A DNA stretch of 64,000 nucleotides from SHWC01 sp050173345 (lineage in GTDB: Bacteria; Pseudomonadota; Alphaproteobacteria; UBA828): NCBI GenBank assembly GCA_050173345.1, contig JBFXKW010000002.1, forward strand, positions 186,001-250,000. The letters are read 5' to 3'. The notes below the pieces were generated by a model. The model did not search any database. It saw only the letters and a program-made list of their open reading frames with translations, and was not told where the DNA came from. Position numbers and translations under genes: made by a program. This document shows positions 8,783 through 16,025 of this stretch, piece by piece (the stretch's first letter is position 1; every line of letters starts with the position of its first letter).

Positions 8783-9151
8783 GTGGCCCCGCCACTCGTC
8801 TACAAGATCTGCCCGCGCACCGCGTGGGAGGTGGCGCTTGCGCGCGGCGCCTATGAGGGCTCCGCCGACGATAGGCGCGACGGCTTCATCCACCTTTCCA
8901 CCGGCGCGCAGGTCGAGGCGACCGCGCTCAAGCATTTCGGCGGGCAGCGCGACCTCGTGCTGGTCGCGCTCGACGCCGCGGCGCTCGACGATGCCGCGCT
9001 GCGCTACGAGCCGTCGCGCGGCGGCGCCCTCTTCCCGCACCTCTATGGTCCGCTGCCGACCGGCGCCGCGCTCTGGGCCGAGCCGCTGCCGCTCGACCAG
9101 GGCGGCGCCTTCGTGCTTCCCGACCGCTTCCGCACCGACGAGACGAGGTAG
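8783..9151 (+). CDS. DUF952 domain protein
   Basis: A 122-aa protein whose body (LVYKICPRTAWEVALARGAYEGSADDRRDGFIHLSTGAQVEATALKHF in sequence) is a full-length DUF952 domain. GFIHLST and the later FPHLYGPLP are the family signature. The start is taken at the GTG at 8783 (VAPPLVYK). There is no clear ribosome site, and the longer frame would overlap hyuB. The family is of unknown function and some members carry a fused domain. It ends 3 nt before the epimerase gene, so the two are probably co-transcribed. Confidence 0.85.
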   Translation: MAPPLVYKICPRTAWEVALARGAYEGSADDRRDGFIHLSTGAQVEATALKHFGGQRDLVLVALDAAALDDAALRYEPSRGGALFPHLYGPLPTGAALWAEPLPLDQGGAFVLPDRFRTDETR

Positions 9152-9154
9152 ACG

Positions 9155-10075
9155 ATGTCCAAGCCCGCGATCCTGGTGACCGGCGCCGCCGGCCTGATCG
9201 GCTTCACCCTGGCGAAGCGCCTGACCGAGGCGGGCCGCGCGGTGATCGGCACCGATAGCGTGGCGCCGGACGAGGACGGCGGGTTCCGCTTCGTTCGCGC
9301 CGACCTCTCCGACGTGCACCGGCTGCACGCCATCTTCGAGGAAGGCATCGACAGCGTCGCCCATTGCGGCGCGGTGTCCGGGCCGATGCTCGGGCGCGAC
9401 AACCCGCGCATGGTGGTCGAATCAAACCTGGTCGGCACCGCGAACGTGCTGGAGGCGGCGCGCATCCACAAGGCGCGCCGCGTGGTCTACTGCTCCTCGA
9501 CCTCGGCCTATGGCGATTCGATGAAGACCGCGGGCGGGCTCGACGAGGCCGCGCCGCTCTCGCCAACCGACATCTACGGCGCGACCAAGGCGGGCGGCGA
9601 CATCCTGACCCGCGCCTATGCAGCGAGCGCCGGCCTCGATGCCGCGGTGCTGCGCTTCTGCTGGGTCTACGGGCCACGCCGGCGCACCGATTGCGTGATC
9701 CGCGAGATGCTCAAGGGCGCGCAAGCCGGGCGGCCGACCACGCTGCCCTATGGCGGCGGCTTCCACCGCCAGTACGTCTATATCGACGACGTGGCGGCCG
9801 CGCTGACCAGGGCGCTGGAGGCGCCGGGCGTCGCCGGCCGGGCGTTCAACATCACGGCCGGCGTGCGCCTCAGCTTCGAGGAGATCGTCGGCTTCGTGAA
9901 GGCGCTCTACCCGAAGGCCGAGATCGCGCTGACGCCCGGCCCCGACCCGCAGGACCAGGTGCACGCCCGCTTCGAGATCGCGGCGGCCGCCAAGGGGCTC
10001 GGCTGGAAACCCGACTGGCCGTTCGAGAAGGGCCTCGCGGCCTACGCGAAGTGGCTCGAGACGCACCCGATCTGA
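9155..10075 (+). CDS. NAD-dependent epimerase/dehydratase (extended SDR)
   Basis: A 306-aa extended short-chain dehydrogenase acting on a nucleotide sugar or similar substrate. It has the NAD-binding GAAGLIG at residues 10-16, an acidic residue after strand 2 (GTDSV) that favours NAD over NADP, and a Ser-rich CSSTSAYG strand. The catalytic Tyr141 and Lys145 lie in YGATK. The GPRRRTDCVIREML segment and the HRQYVYIDDVAAA segment are typical of UDP-glucose 4-epimerase-like enzymes, and the latter closes the active site. The true substrate is unknown. It follows the DUF952 gene by 3 nt. Confidence 0.9.
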   Translation: MSKPAILVTGAAGLIGFTLAKRLTEAGRAVIGTDSVAPDEDGGFRFVRADLSDVHRLHAIFEEGIDSVAHCGAVSGPMLGRDNPRMVVESNLVGTANVLEAARIHKARRVVYCSSTSAYGDSMKTAGGLDEAAPLSPTDIYGATKAGGDILTRAYAASAGLDAAVLRFCWVYGPRRRTDCVIREMLKGAQAGRPTTLPYGGGFHRQYVYIDDVAAALTRALEAPGVAGRAFNITAGVRLSFEEIVGFVKALYPKAEIALTPGPDPQDQVHARFEIAAAAKGLGWKPDWPFEKGLAAYAKWLETHPI

Positions 10076-10092
10076 GGCAGCGCTTGCCTCAG
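10072..10092. terminator. Short perfect hairpin between convergent genes
   Basis: CTGAGGCA (10072-10079) and TGCCTCAG (10085-10092) form an 8-bp stem with a 5-nt loop. The hairpin starts inside the epimerase stop region, and the convergent subtilase gene ends 38 nt further on. Neither side has a T-run, so its strength as a terminator is uncertain. Confidence 0.45.
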
Positions 10093-10129
10093 CACCGGAG
10101 GCGTCTCGCGTCAGCGGACTCCGCCCCGA

Positions 10130-12346
10130 TCAGAACTGCCACTTGAGCGCTGCGACGAGGTTGACGTTGATCTCGCCGGCGTCGCGCACGTCCTGGTCGT
10201 CGAACGAGAGGGTGACGCCCTTCGAGAAGCTCTCGCCGCGGTCGACGTAGCTCATCGCGAGCTCGAGCGGCACCGCGTCGCTGTCGACCGAGAAGCGGCG
10301 CTGCTCGTAGAGCACGTTGCCCGCGATGTCGCGGCCGACCGGCACCTTCACCGAGCCCTCGCCCGCGTTGACGTGGAGCGGCTGCATCAGGGTGACGCTC
10401 AGCCGGTCGTCGCCGGTGAACGGGCCGTCATAGGCGAAGGTCGCGCCGAACTTCTGGCCGCTCCAGCTGTCGATGCCCTGGTAGAGCGAGTTGCTCGCCG
10501 CGGTCGCGTCGATCATCGCATAGTCGTAGAACAGCACGGCCGACCACTGGTCGGTGAGCGCGAGCGACAGGCTGGCGCCGAAGGTCTGCGTCGTCGTGGT
10601 GTCGCTCAGCGAGAACGCGCCGGCGCTCTCGACGCCGAGCAGGCGGTCCTGCTCGATGAGGCGGCCATAGGCGAAGCCGAGCGTCGTGCCGGAATCGACG
10701 CGGTAGCTCGCCTGGAAGCCCATCATCTCGGCCTCGGGCTGGCCCGCCTGCTGGACCAGCGCGGCGGCGAGGCCGCCGGGCACATCCTCGCTGACGAAGG
10801 ATTCGCTCGACGCGAAGAACGCGCCGAGCGAGACCGTCTCGCTGAGCGCGAGGCTGCCGTCGGCAAAGGCGCCGTCGCTGAACGCCTCGCCCACCTCGTT
10901 GAGGCCGAGCATCATGTGGCGCCCGACGCTCTGCGGTGCGCCGCCCGTGACGTTGACCTCGTTGGCCTGGAAATAGAGCTGCGAGGCGCCCCGGCCGATC
11001 TTGAGGTCGATGCCCTCGCCGCTCAAGGAGGCGACCTCGAAGCCCTCATGGCTCGGCGTATCGACGCTTGCCTGGAAGCCGAGCGCGATGGCGCCGGACG
11101 AGCTGGCGGCGGGCGCGATGTCAAGCGCGAGGCTGAGCGCGCCGAGCCGGTCCTCGATCGAGACCGGCTGCTCGACGAACGCCTCCGTCCCGCTCATATC
11201 GGCCTCGAAGTCGCGGCCATAGTCGTCGAACACGACGAGCCCGCCGAGCGCATCGGTCACCGAGCGCTGCCTGGGCAGCGAGCGGGTGCGCGACGCTTTC
11301 CGGCTCCGCGTGGTAGGCGTGCCGCCCTGGCTGACCGTGCTTCCGGTCGCGACCACGGTGGTGCCGACCGGCTGCATGGCCTTCGGCACGTTGAGGAGGC
11401 CCCAGCCGAACACGGCATCGACGCCCTTGGCGCCGAGGTCCGTCGCGGTCTGCTTGATGATGCCGGCGGTGCCCACCGGGTCGTTCTTGAGGTGCGGCCA
11501 CTTGCCCTGGAGCAGCGCGACCGCGCCGGTGACGTGCGGCGTCGCCATCGAGGTGCCCGACATGCTCCACAGCGTGTTGCCCGGACCATCGGAAACGATG
11601 CTGCGGCCGGGCGCGACGATGAAGAAGTTGCTCACCTTGTCGTCGGCGGCGCAGGACGTCTTCGGCCCGATGCAGGCGGTGCCGGCGCGGTTGGAGAAGG
11701 ACGAGATCTTGTTGTTGGAATCGACGCTGCCGACGATCAGGATGTGGCCGAGATTGCTGCTCGCGTCGCCGGCATAGGACTCGTACTTGGCGTTCTTGCC
11801 GTCATTGCCGGCCGCGCGCACGATCACCATCGCGCTCTTGTAGTCGTCGAACAGGTTGAGCTCGCCGTTCAGGAACAGGTCGCCGCCGCCCGCTGCCGGC
11901 CCGTAGCTCATATTGACGACCGAGACGCCGTTGGCCTTGGCATGATCGAGCGCGGCCCTGCCGAGATCGGTGGCACGCCAGCTCGTGTCGTCGAACACGC
12001 CGTAATTGTAGATCGTGGCGCCCGGCGCCACGCCGACCACGCCGCCATTGCCGGCGCTCGCCGCGGCGATGCCCGAGACGTGCGTGCCGTGCAGCGCGAA
12101 CGCGGTGTACGTGCCGCCGTTATAGGTGAAATTGAGGGTGCGGCCGGCGAGGTCGTAGTGATTGCGGTCGGCGAGGCCGTCGAGGATGCCGATCTTGACG
12201 CCGGCGCCCGTGCCCTCCTTGGCGTGGAGCGTCGGCGTGACGCCGATCTGCGTCATGTTCGAACGGTATTCCTGCGCGGAGAGCGCGGTCGAGGCGAGCA
12301 GCGCGCCCGCACCCGCTGCAACGAACGCGGCAAGCTTGAACATCAT
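10130..12346 (-). CDS. Subtilisin-family (S8) protease with C-terminal outer-membrane barrel (autotransporter)
   Basis: A 738-aa secreted serine protease. The ATG complementary to 12344-12346 was chosen because a GGGGGGAA ribosome site precedes it. Residues 1-24 are a signal peptide ending in LSAQ. The protease domain shows Asp56 in ILDGLAD, His86 in HGTHVSG, the oxyanion Asn181 in AAGNDG, and Ser266 in SGTSMATPH, so the catalytic set is complete. There is no inhibitor_I9 propeptide between signal and protease. After an Arg/Lys-rich bridge (near residues 340-360), about 290 residues have alternating beta-strand character and the chain ends in WQF. A terminal aromatic residue is the usual signal for outer-membrane barrel insertion. 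Self-secretion by a type V route is inferred from this layout. Confidence 0.88.
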   Translation of the reverse strand: MMFKLAAFVAAGAGALLASTALSAQEYRSNMTQIGVTPTLHAKEGTGAGVKIGILDGLADRNHYDLAGRTLNFTYNGGTYTAFALHGTHVSGIAAASAGNGGVVGVAPGATIYNYGVFDDTSWRATDLGRAALDHAKANGVSVVNMSYGPAAGGGDLFLNGELNLFDDYKSAMVIVRAAGNDGKNAKYESYAGDASSNLGHILIVGSVDSNNKISSFSNRAGTACIGPKTSCAADDKVSNFFIVAPGRSIVSDGPGNTLWSMSGTSMATPHVTGAVALLQGKWPHLKNDPVGTAGIIKQTATDLGAKGVDAVFGWGLLNVPKAMQPVGTTVVATGSTVSQGGTPTTRSRKASRTRSLPRQRSVTDALGGLVVFDDYGRDFEADMSGTEAFVEQPVSIEDRLGALSLALDIAPAASSSGAIALGFQASVDTPSHEGFEVASLSGEGIDLKIGRGASQLYFQANEVNVTGGAPQSVGRHMMLGLNEVGEAFSDGAFADGSLALSETVSLGAFFASSESFVSEDVPGGLAAALVQQAGQPEAEMMGFQASYRVDSGTTLGFAYGRLIEQDRLLGVESAGAFSLSDTTTTQTFGASLSLALTDQWSAVLFYDYAMIDATAASNSLYQGIDSWSGQKFGATFAYDGPFTGDDRLSVTLMQPLHVNAGEGSVKVPVGRDIAGNVLYEQRRFSVDSDAVPLELAMSYVDRGESFSKGVTLSFDDQDVRDAGEINVNLVAALKWQF

Positions 12347-12423
12347 GGTTCCCCCCAAGCTGTGTGCCGTGCGCACCGACAAGGCCTGGACCAGGCAGGC
12401 CCGACTATGCATAGCCGACATCA

Positions 12424-12445
12424 GGTTAAAGTTCAGTAAGGTTAA
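12424..12445. promoter_or_regulatory. Paired GGTTAA half-sites upstream of the subtilase gene
   Basis: Two GGTTAA hexamers (12424-12429 and 12440-12445; TTAACC on the other strand) lie in direct orientation, 16 bp apart, in the only AT-rich part of the 286-bp region between the subtilase and the tRNA. TTAACC resembles the half-site of the alphaproteobacterial cell-cycle regulator CtrA. The spacing is not the classic TTAA-N7-TTAA, so this is a weak suggestion. Confidence 0.25.
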
Positions 12446-12565
12446 TCCTTTGTCGCTAGGGATAAACCCGGTTCGGCCTCCCGTCATCGACAAATCATCG
12501 GCAAGGCGTCGCGGCCCAGGATAATTCGACGCCCGACGGCGGGGCAGGCGCGGTTCGGGCCCGCC

Positions 12566-12593
12566 TTGCCCGCCCGCGGCGAAGGCGCTATAA
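12566..12593 (+). promoter_or_regulatory. Housekeeping promoter of tRNA-Pro
   Basis: TTGCCC (12566-12571) and CTATAA (12588-12593) are separated by 16 nt. They match the alphaproteobacterial sigma-70 pattern (TTGACA / CTATAT-like). The first tRNA base is about 40 nt downstream. Confidence 0.65.
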
Positions 12594-12632
12594 GGCCGGC
12601 TCCCGGCGCGCCCCGCGCGCTAAGAGCCGTGT

Positions 12633-12709
12633 CGGAGTGTAGCTCAGCCTGGTAGAGCACCGCTTTCGGGAGGCGGGGGCCGGAGGTTCAAATCCTCTCA
12701 CTCCGACCA
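12633..12709 (+). tRNA. tRNA-Pro (anticodon CGG)
   Basis: A 77-nt tRNA. The 7-bp acceptor stem is CGGAGTG/CACTCCG, with discriminator A at 12706 and an encoded CCA at 12707-12709. The D-arm is GCTC..GAGC and the anticodon stem CCGCT/GGCGG has loop TTCGGGA, giving anticodon CGG at 12667-12669. The T-arm carries GGTTCAAATCC. It reads CCG, the dominant proline codon in a GC-rich genome. Confidence 0.97.
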
Positions 12710-12957
12710 CTCCCCTCTCGACGGCGCGACCCACCCCGCCCGGCCTGCGCGGCCCCGCATCATCGCCGCCGCTCAGCGAAAAATTCGTGCCCCATCGAGC
12801 GGCCCGGCGAGGGGCAGCCCCAGGGTACGGCCGCGGAACGCCGATGCCTTTTCCCTCAAATGCATACGGCCCCTATCCTGCTCCCAGGTATACGCTGCTT
12901 ACGTTTCGTGCTATTGAGAGCCAGGGTGTCACTGTCGATGACTGCACGAGACGGTGA

Positions 12958-13722
12958 ATGAGCGCGCGTCTGGCCCTGCAGTACGTCAACGACTTTGCCG
13001 AGCGGCTGAGCGGCATCTCGACGCTCGACGGCCTGACTCAGGCCTTTCACGAGTCCGTCACGGACCTCGGCTTCGATGCGTTCGCGCTCCACATCGTCAG
13101 CCTTTCCGGCATGCCGGGCCGCGTGGTCTACGGCGTCACGACCTACCCGGACGAATGGGTCAAGCGCTATCGCGAGGCCGGCTACGTGCAGATCGACCCG
13201 GTGATCTCGAACGGCCTTTCGCGCCAGATGCCCTTCGAATGGCACGAGGTGCTGGCCGGCATGCCGCTGAGCGAGCGGCAGCGCAGGTTCTTCGGCGAGG
13301 CCGGCGAGTTCGGCATCTTCGAGGGGCTGACGGTGCCGATCCACGGGCAGAACGGCCAGTTCTCGGCCATCACCCTCACCACCTCGCTGCGCGGCAAGCT
13401 CGCCGACCGCATCATCCGGGCGAACCGCTATGTCGCCCAGCGGCTCTGCCTGCATTACCACGAGGTGGTCGGCGCCCGGCTGCTCGCCCGCGTCAAGGGC
13501 ACCGACGCGCCGGCGCGCGACGAGCCCAGGCTGACCGAGCGCGAGCGCGATTGCCTGCGCTGGGCGGCGCAAGGCAAGACCGCCTGGGAAATCGCGAAGC
13601 TGCTGAATATCGGCGAACGCACCGTCGTCTTCCATATCGAGAACGCGAAGCAGAAGCTCGGCGTCCACAGCCGGCAGCACGCGGTGGTGCGGGCCGTCAT
13701 GGCGGGCCTGATCAACCTCTGA
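12958..13722 (+). CDS. luxR: LuxR-family acyl-homoserine-lactone receptor
   Basis: A 254-aa quorum-sensing transcription factor. The N-terminal signal-binding domain has all six classic residues: Trp67, Tyr71, Asp80, Pro81, Trp95 and Gly123, equivalent to W57, Y61, D70, P71, W85 and G113 of TraR. The C-terminal GerE-type helix-turn-helix runs from LTERERDCLRWAAQGKT through EIAKLLNIGERTVVFHIENAKQKLGV. The product should bind an AHL made by the LuxI encoded 150 nt downstream and act on the lux box between the genes. No clear 20-bp box was found upstream of luxR itself. The ATG at 12958 puts the domain in register with the family. Confidence 0.95.
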   Translation: MSARLALQYVNDFAERLSGISTLDGLTQAFHESVTDLGFDAFALHIVSLSGMPGRVVYGVTTYPDEWVKRYREAGYVQIDPVISNGLSRQMPFEWHEVLAGMPLSERQRRFFGEAGEFGIFEGLTVPIHGQNGQFSAITLTTSLRGKLADRIIRANRYVAQRLCLHYHEVVGARLLARVKGTDAPARDEPRLTERERDCLRWAAQGKTAWEIAKLLNIGERTVVFHIENAKQKLGVHSRQHAVVRAVMAGLINL

Positions 13723-13733
13723 CGCATGGCTAG

Positions 13734-13754
13734 GGCGCGCGGGCGCTGCGCGCC
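13734..13754 (+). terminator. GC hairpin after luxR
   Basis: GGCGCGC (13734-13740) pairs with GCGCGCC (13748-13754) around a 7-nt loop, 11 nt after the luxR stop, and TTCCCC follows. It could separate luxR from luxI transcription. No proper T-run is present. Confidence 0.4.
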
Positions 13755-13794
13755 TTCCCCGCCCGCCTGCTTCCCCCAGCAGACATATCCGCCG

Positions 13795-13814
13795 CCCTGC
13801 AAGAGATTACAGGG
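13795..13814 (+). promoter_or_regulatory. lux box upstream of luxI
   Basis: A 20-bp imperfect palindrome, CCCTGCAAGAGATTACAGGG, with 7 of 10 symmetric pairs. It agrees with the Vibrio fischeri lux box at about 13 of 20 positions, including the CCTG and TACAGG arms. It lies 57 nt before the luxI start, as expected for a LuxR-AHL activated promoter. This supports positive autoinduction of luxI. Confidence 0.8.
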
Positions 13815-13871
13815 GATCGGTAAAGGCCGGCTGCGCTGAACTTTCGATGCAAGCCATCGGGAGACACGCCA

Positions 13872-14519
13872 ATGATCACAGCGCTGCAGGCTACGGATCG
13901 CCTTCAATGGCAAGACACGTTCGATTCCATGTTCCGGCTGCGTTACGAGGTCTTCATCAAGCGGCTGGGCTGGCCGCTCAGGGCTTCGAACGGCCGGGAG
14001 ATCGACCAGTTCGACCATGACTGGGCCCACTACCTCGTGCTCAGAAACGCCGACGAGGAGGTGGTGGCGTCCTGCCGCATGACGCCGACCAGCCAGCCCA
14101 ACCTGCTCGGCGACATCTACCCCCATCTGGTCCAGACCGGCCCGGTGCCCAGCGCCGACGATGTGTGGGAGGTCAGCCGCGTCGCGGTCGATCACGACCG
14201 CGAACGCCTGGCGCTGCTGCCGGACGCGCTCAACCCGACCGGCGCGCTCTTCTGCGCCATGTTCGAGTACGCGATGTTCGTCGGCGCCCACACGCTGGTT
14301 TCGGTCTCCGACCCCGCGATCGAGCGCATCCTCAAGATGTCCGGCTGGAAGCTGCGGCAGCTCGGCCCGGTGATCGAGCTTCCCGAAGGCGGGACGGCAG
14401 TCGCCGAATCGGCCGCCGTGTCGCAGGAGCAGCTCGCCGCGATCCGCCGGCGCACCCGCACCCCGCACGCGGTGCTCGAGCCGATGCCGAGCGTCCCGGC
14501 GCTCCGCCGCGCCGCCTGA
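13872..14519 (+). CDS. luxI: LuxI-family acyl-homoserine-lactone synthase
   Basis: A 215-aa synthase that makes an N-acyl-homoserine lactone from S-adenosylmethionine and an acyl-ACP or acyl-CoA. All the invariant residues of the family are present: Arg24, Phe28, Trp34, Asp45, Asp48, Arg69, Glu100 and Arg103, in the motifs RLRYEVF, REIDQFDHD, CRMTPT and WEVSRVAV. The acyl chain cannot be read from sequence. The C-terminal 40 residues (Arg/Ala/Pro-rich) extend beyond the fold. The start at 13872 gives the usual spacing to Arg24. A lux box lies upstream and a 65-aa gene follows 31 nt downstream. Confidence 0.95.
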   Translation: MITALQATDRLQWQDTFDSMFRLRYEVFIKRLGWPLRASNGREIDQFDHDWAHYLVLRNADEEVVASCRMTPTSQPNLLGDIYPHLVQTGPVPSADDVWEVSRVAVDHDRERLALLPDALNPTGALFCAMFEYAMFVGAHTLVSVSDPAIERILKMSGWKLRQLGPVIELPEGGTAVAESAAVSQEQLAAIRRRTRTPHAVLEPMPSVPALRRAA

Positions 14520-14550
14520 ATCATCCCCAGAGCCCCGAAGGACCCCCGCC

Positions 14551-14748
14551 GTGAAATACGACCAGCTCACCGACCCGACGGTCATCGTCGCGCAGTACAC
14601 GCCGCGTTCGGAGCGCAAGGTCGCCATGGACCTTGCGGCCTGCCTCTATTTCCTCGAAGGCGAGGCGCGCAAGGCCGCCCTGCCCGACCTCGCGGCCGCG
14701 ATACACGACGCGGCGCTCAAGGCGACGATCACGGCCTCCGACGCCTGA
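14551..14748 (+). CDS. 65-aa protein encoded directly after luxI
   Basis: A small protein with a GTG start (MKYDQLTDPTVIVAQYTPRS), 31 nt after the luxI stop, probably on the same transcript. It is largely helical by eye, with a central amphipathic segment around DLAACLYFLEGEARKAALPDLAAAIHDAAL. No signal peptide, membrane helix or metal motif is present. I do not recognise the family. Position suggests co-regulation by quorum sensing. The role is unknown. Confidence 0.65.
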   Translation: MKYDQLTDPTVIVAQYTPRSERKVAMDLAACLYFLEGEARKAALPDLAAAIHDAALKATITASDA

Positions 14749-14754
14749 CGCCCG

Positions 14755-14875
14755 GAGCAGGATGGTTCGAGATGGCTCGCGGTGCGAGCCATCTCGAACG
14801 TGAATCCTGCCCTGGTTCAATAAATTAGGGCACGAACCGCCGATCCGGTTGACGGAACCAGATCGGGTCGTGCTC
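14755..14875. repeat. Two-hairpin intergenic repeat element, copy 1
   Basis: Hairpin A runs from GAGCAGGAT (14755-14763) to ATCCTGCCC (14804-14812). It contains a perfect 16-bp inner stem, GTTCGAGATGGCTCGC / GCGAGCCATCTCGAAC, with a 3-nt loop. After an AT-rich spacer, hairpin B runs from GGGCACGA (14828) to TCGTGCTC (14875) with inner CCGATC/GATCGG and GGTT/AACC pairs. The same two hairpins occur in the opposite order and orientation at 61284-61404. The rest of this gap holds the dyad at 15004-15055 and no gene. Confidence 0.85.
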
Positions 14876-15003
14876 TCCCTCGCCGTCCTTCGAGCACCGG
14901 CGCGGGCCGCGTCCTGCACCGCCGTGGCGGGATGTTTGCATTTACTATGAAGGAAAATTTTGTTAGATGAGTATTGCATTACCGCTAGTTACGGCTCGAA
15001 CAT

Positions 15004-15055
15004 GCGCCGTTGCAGAGGATGTGGCATTAGTATCCACTAGCTCTGCATGCGGCGC
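15004..15055. promoter_or_regulatory. Long interrupted dyad upstream of the atypical LuxR-type regulator
   Basis: Three blocks pair around a 9-nt AT-rich loop: GCGCCG (15004-15009) with CGGCGC (15050-15055), GCAGAG (15012-15017) with CTCTGC (15041-15046), and GTGG (15021-15024) with CCAC (15034-15037). The dyad ends about 60 nt before the start codon, in a region that is otherwise AT-rich and promoter-like (14938-15000). It could be an operator or a structured 5' leader. Confidence 0.5.
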
Positions 15056-15103
15056 GCGAGCGGCCGTTCCGTTCGACGCCCCCGGATCACGCTGGAGGAA
15101 GCC

Positions 15104-15130
15104 GTGTCCGATTCATGGGTGAAAGAATGA
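15104..15130 (+). other. Possible 8-codon leader ORF
   Basis: A GTG at 15104 sits 4 nt after a strong GGAGGA site (15094-15099) and opens an 8-codon frame (VSDSWVKE). Its TGA (15128-15130) overlaps the ATG at 15127 of the regulator gene. The strong ribosome site is badly spaced for the regulator's own ATGs, so coupled translation through this mini-ORF is possible. This is inference from spacing only. Confidence 0.25.
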
Positions 15131-15789
15131 TCGTGCTGGCCGGGGTCGCGGACCCGTTTCGGGATACCCTTGTCCAGGGCCTCAAGCGCTGTCTGCCGTC
15201 GCCGACCATCGTCGAGGTGGACAGCATCGAGGACGTGCTGAAACGCCTCGCCGAATCCCGTGAGCTGGAGCTGGTCGTATCGAACGTCGCCCTCATCGAC
15301 GATCGGGCGTGCGAGAAGCTCGAGCGGCTCCTCGTCAAGAGGGCGAGCGTCCGCTTCATCGTGACCGGGCATCAGCCCTCGCGGGAGGACATCGTCCGCG
15401 GGCTCGAAATCGGTGCCGCGGCCTATATTCCCGACAGCCTATCCGCGGCGGAGGTCGTCAATGCGATCGACCTCGTCAATGCCGGCGCCGTGTTCGCGCC
15501 GCTGCCGCCCGAGGCGCAAAGGCCGCAGCAGACCACCAACCTCGCCGCGCGCTCGAGGTTCGTGCTGCCGCAGCGCAGGATGCCGGCCGCGCAGGAGCTG
15601 ACGCCGCGGCTGCGGACGGTGCTGAGCTACCTTGCCCAGGGCGCCTCGAACAAGGAGATCGCGGCACAGCTCGGCATCGCCGAAGGCACGGTCAAGGTGC
15701 ATGTCAGCGCGATCATCAAGCAGTTCGGCGCGCTCAACCGGAACGACGCCGTGCAGCGCTCGGCCGAGTTCAACGCCGATCTGGGCTAG
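15115..15789 (+). CDS. LuxR-type regulator with degenerate receiver domain
   Basis: A 224-aa protein with response-regulator layout: an N-terminal receiver-like fold (MIVLAGVADPFRDTLVQGLK onward) and a C-terminal GerE helix-turn-helix (LRTVLSYLAQGASNKEIAAQLGIAEGTVKVHVSAIIKQFGA). The expected phospho-acceptor Asp at the end of strand 3 is missing (LELVVSNVAL). The usual Lys near strand 5 is also replaced (AAYIPDSLS instead of GYLPKSLS). Phosphorylation-independent control is therefore likely. The start may be the ATG at 15127 instead of 15115. It lies downstream of the luxRI block behind a repeat and a dyad, and no histidine kinase is encoded nearby. Confidence 0.88.
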   Translation: MGERMIVLAGVADPFRDTLVQGLKRCLPSPTIVEVDSIEDVLKRLAESRELELVVSNVALIDDRACEKLERLLVKRASVRFIVTGHQPSREDIVRGLEIGAAAYIPDSLSAAEVVNAIDLVNAGAVFAPLPPEAQRPQQTTNLAARSRFVLPQRRMPAAQELTPRLRTVLSYLAQGASNKEIAAQLGIAEGTVKVHVSAIIKQFGALNRNDAVQRSAEFNADLG

Positions 15790-16025
15790 GGCGCGATTCG
15801 GTCCGGCTGCCGCGGCGCAAGAGTAAAATTCACGATTTCGCCATTTTGGCCGAGCATGCTCGCGGCCGCGTGCAAGGTCCGCCGCGATTGCCGGCCTTCC
15901 TCCGTTTCGGCCAGCTTGGCCGGCCCGCGGGAACGCCAATGGCGGCGGATGCGGGGCGTGCCGCAGCGCACCGAAGGGTCGATACGGCGCGGCGCGGCGG
16001 CGCGGTCATGGGATTCCGGGGCGAA

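Noticed and set aside
6519..8795. A 758-codon frame on the minus strand opposite hyuB
   Set aside because: It is an antisense shadow of a gene with strong family motifs. Composition is biased to Asp, Arg, Val and Ala.
12884..12900. CCTGCTCCCAGG upstream of luxR as a second lux box
   Set aside because: The arms are only 4 bp apart, so the site is 12 bp long, not 18-20, and it lacks the A/T core of a lux box.
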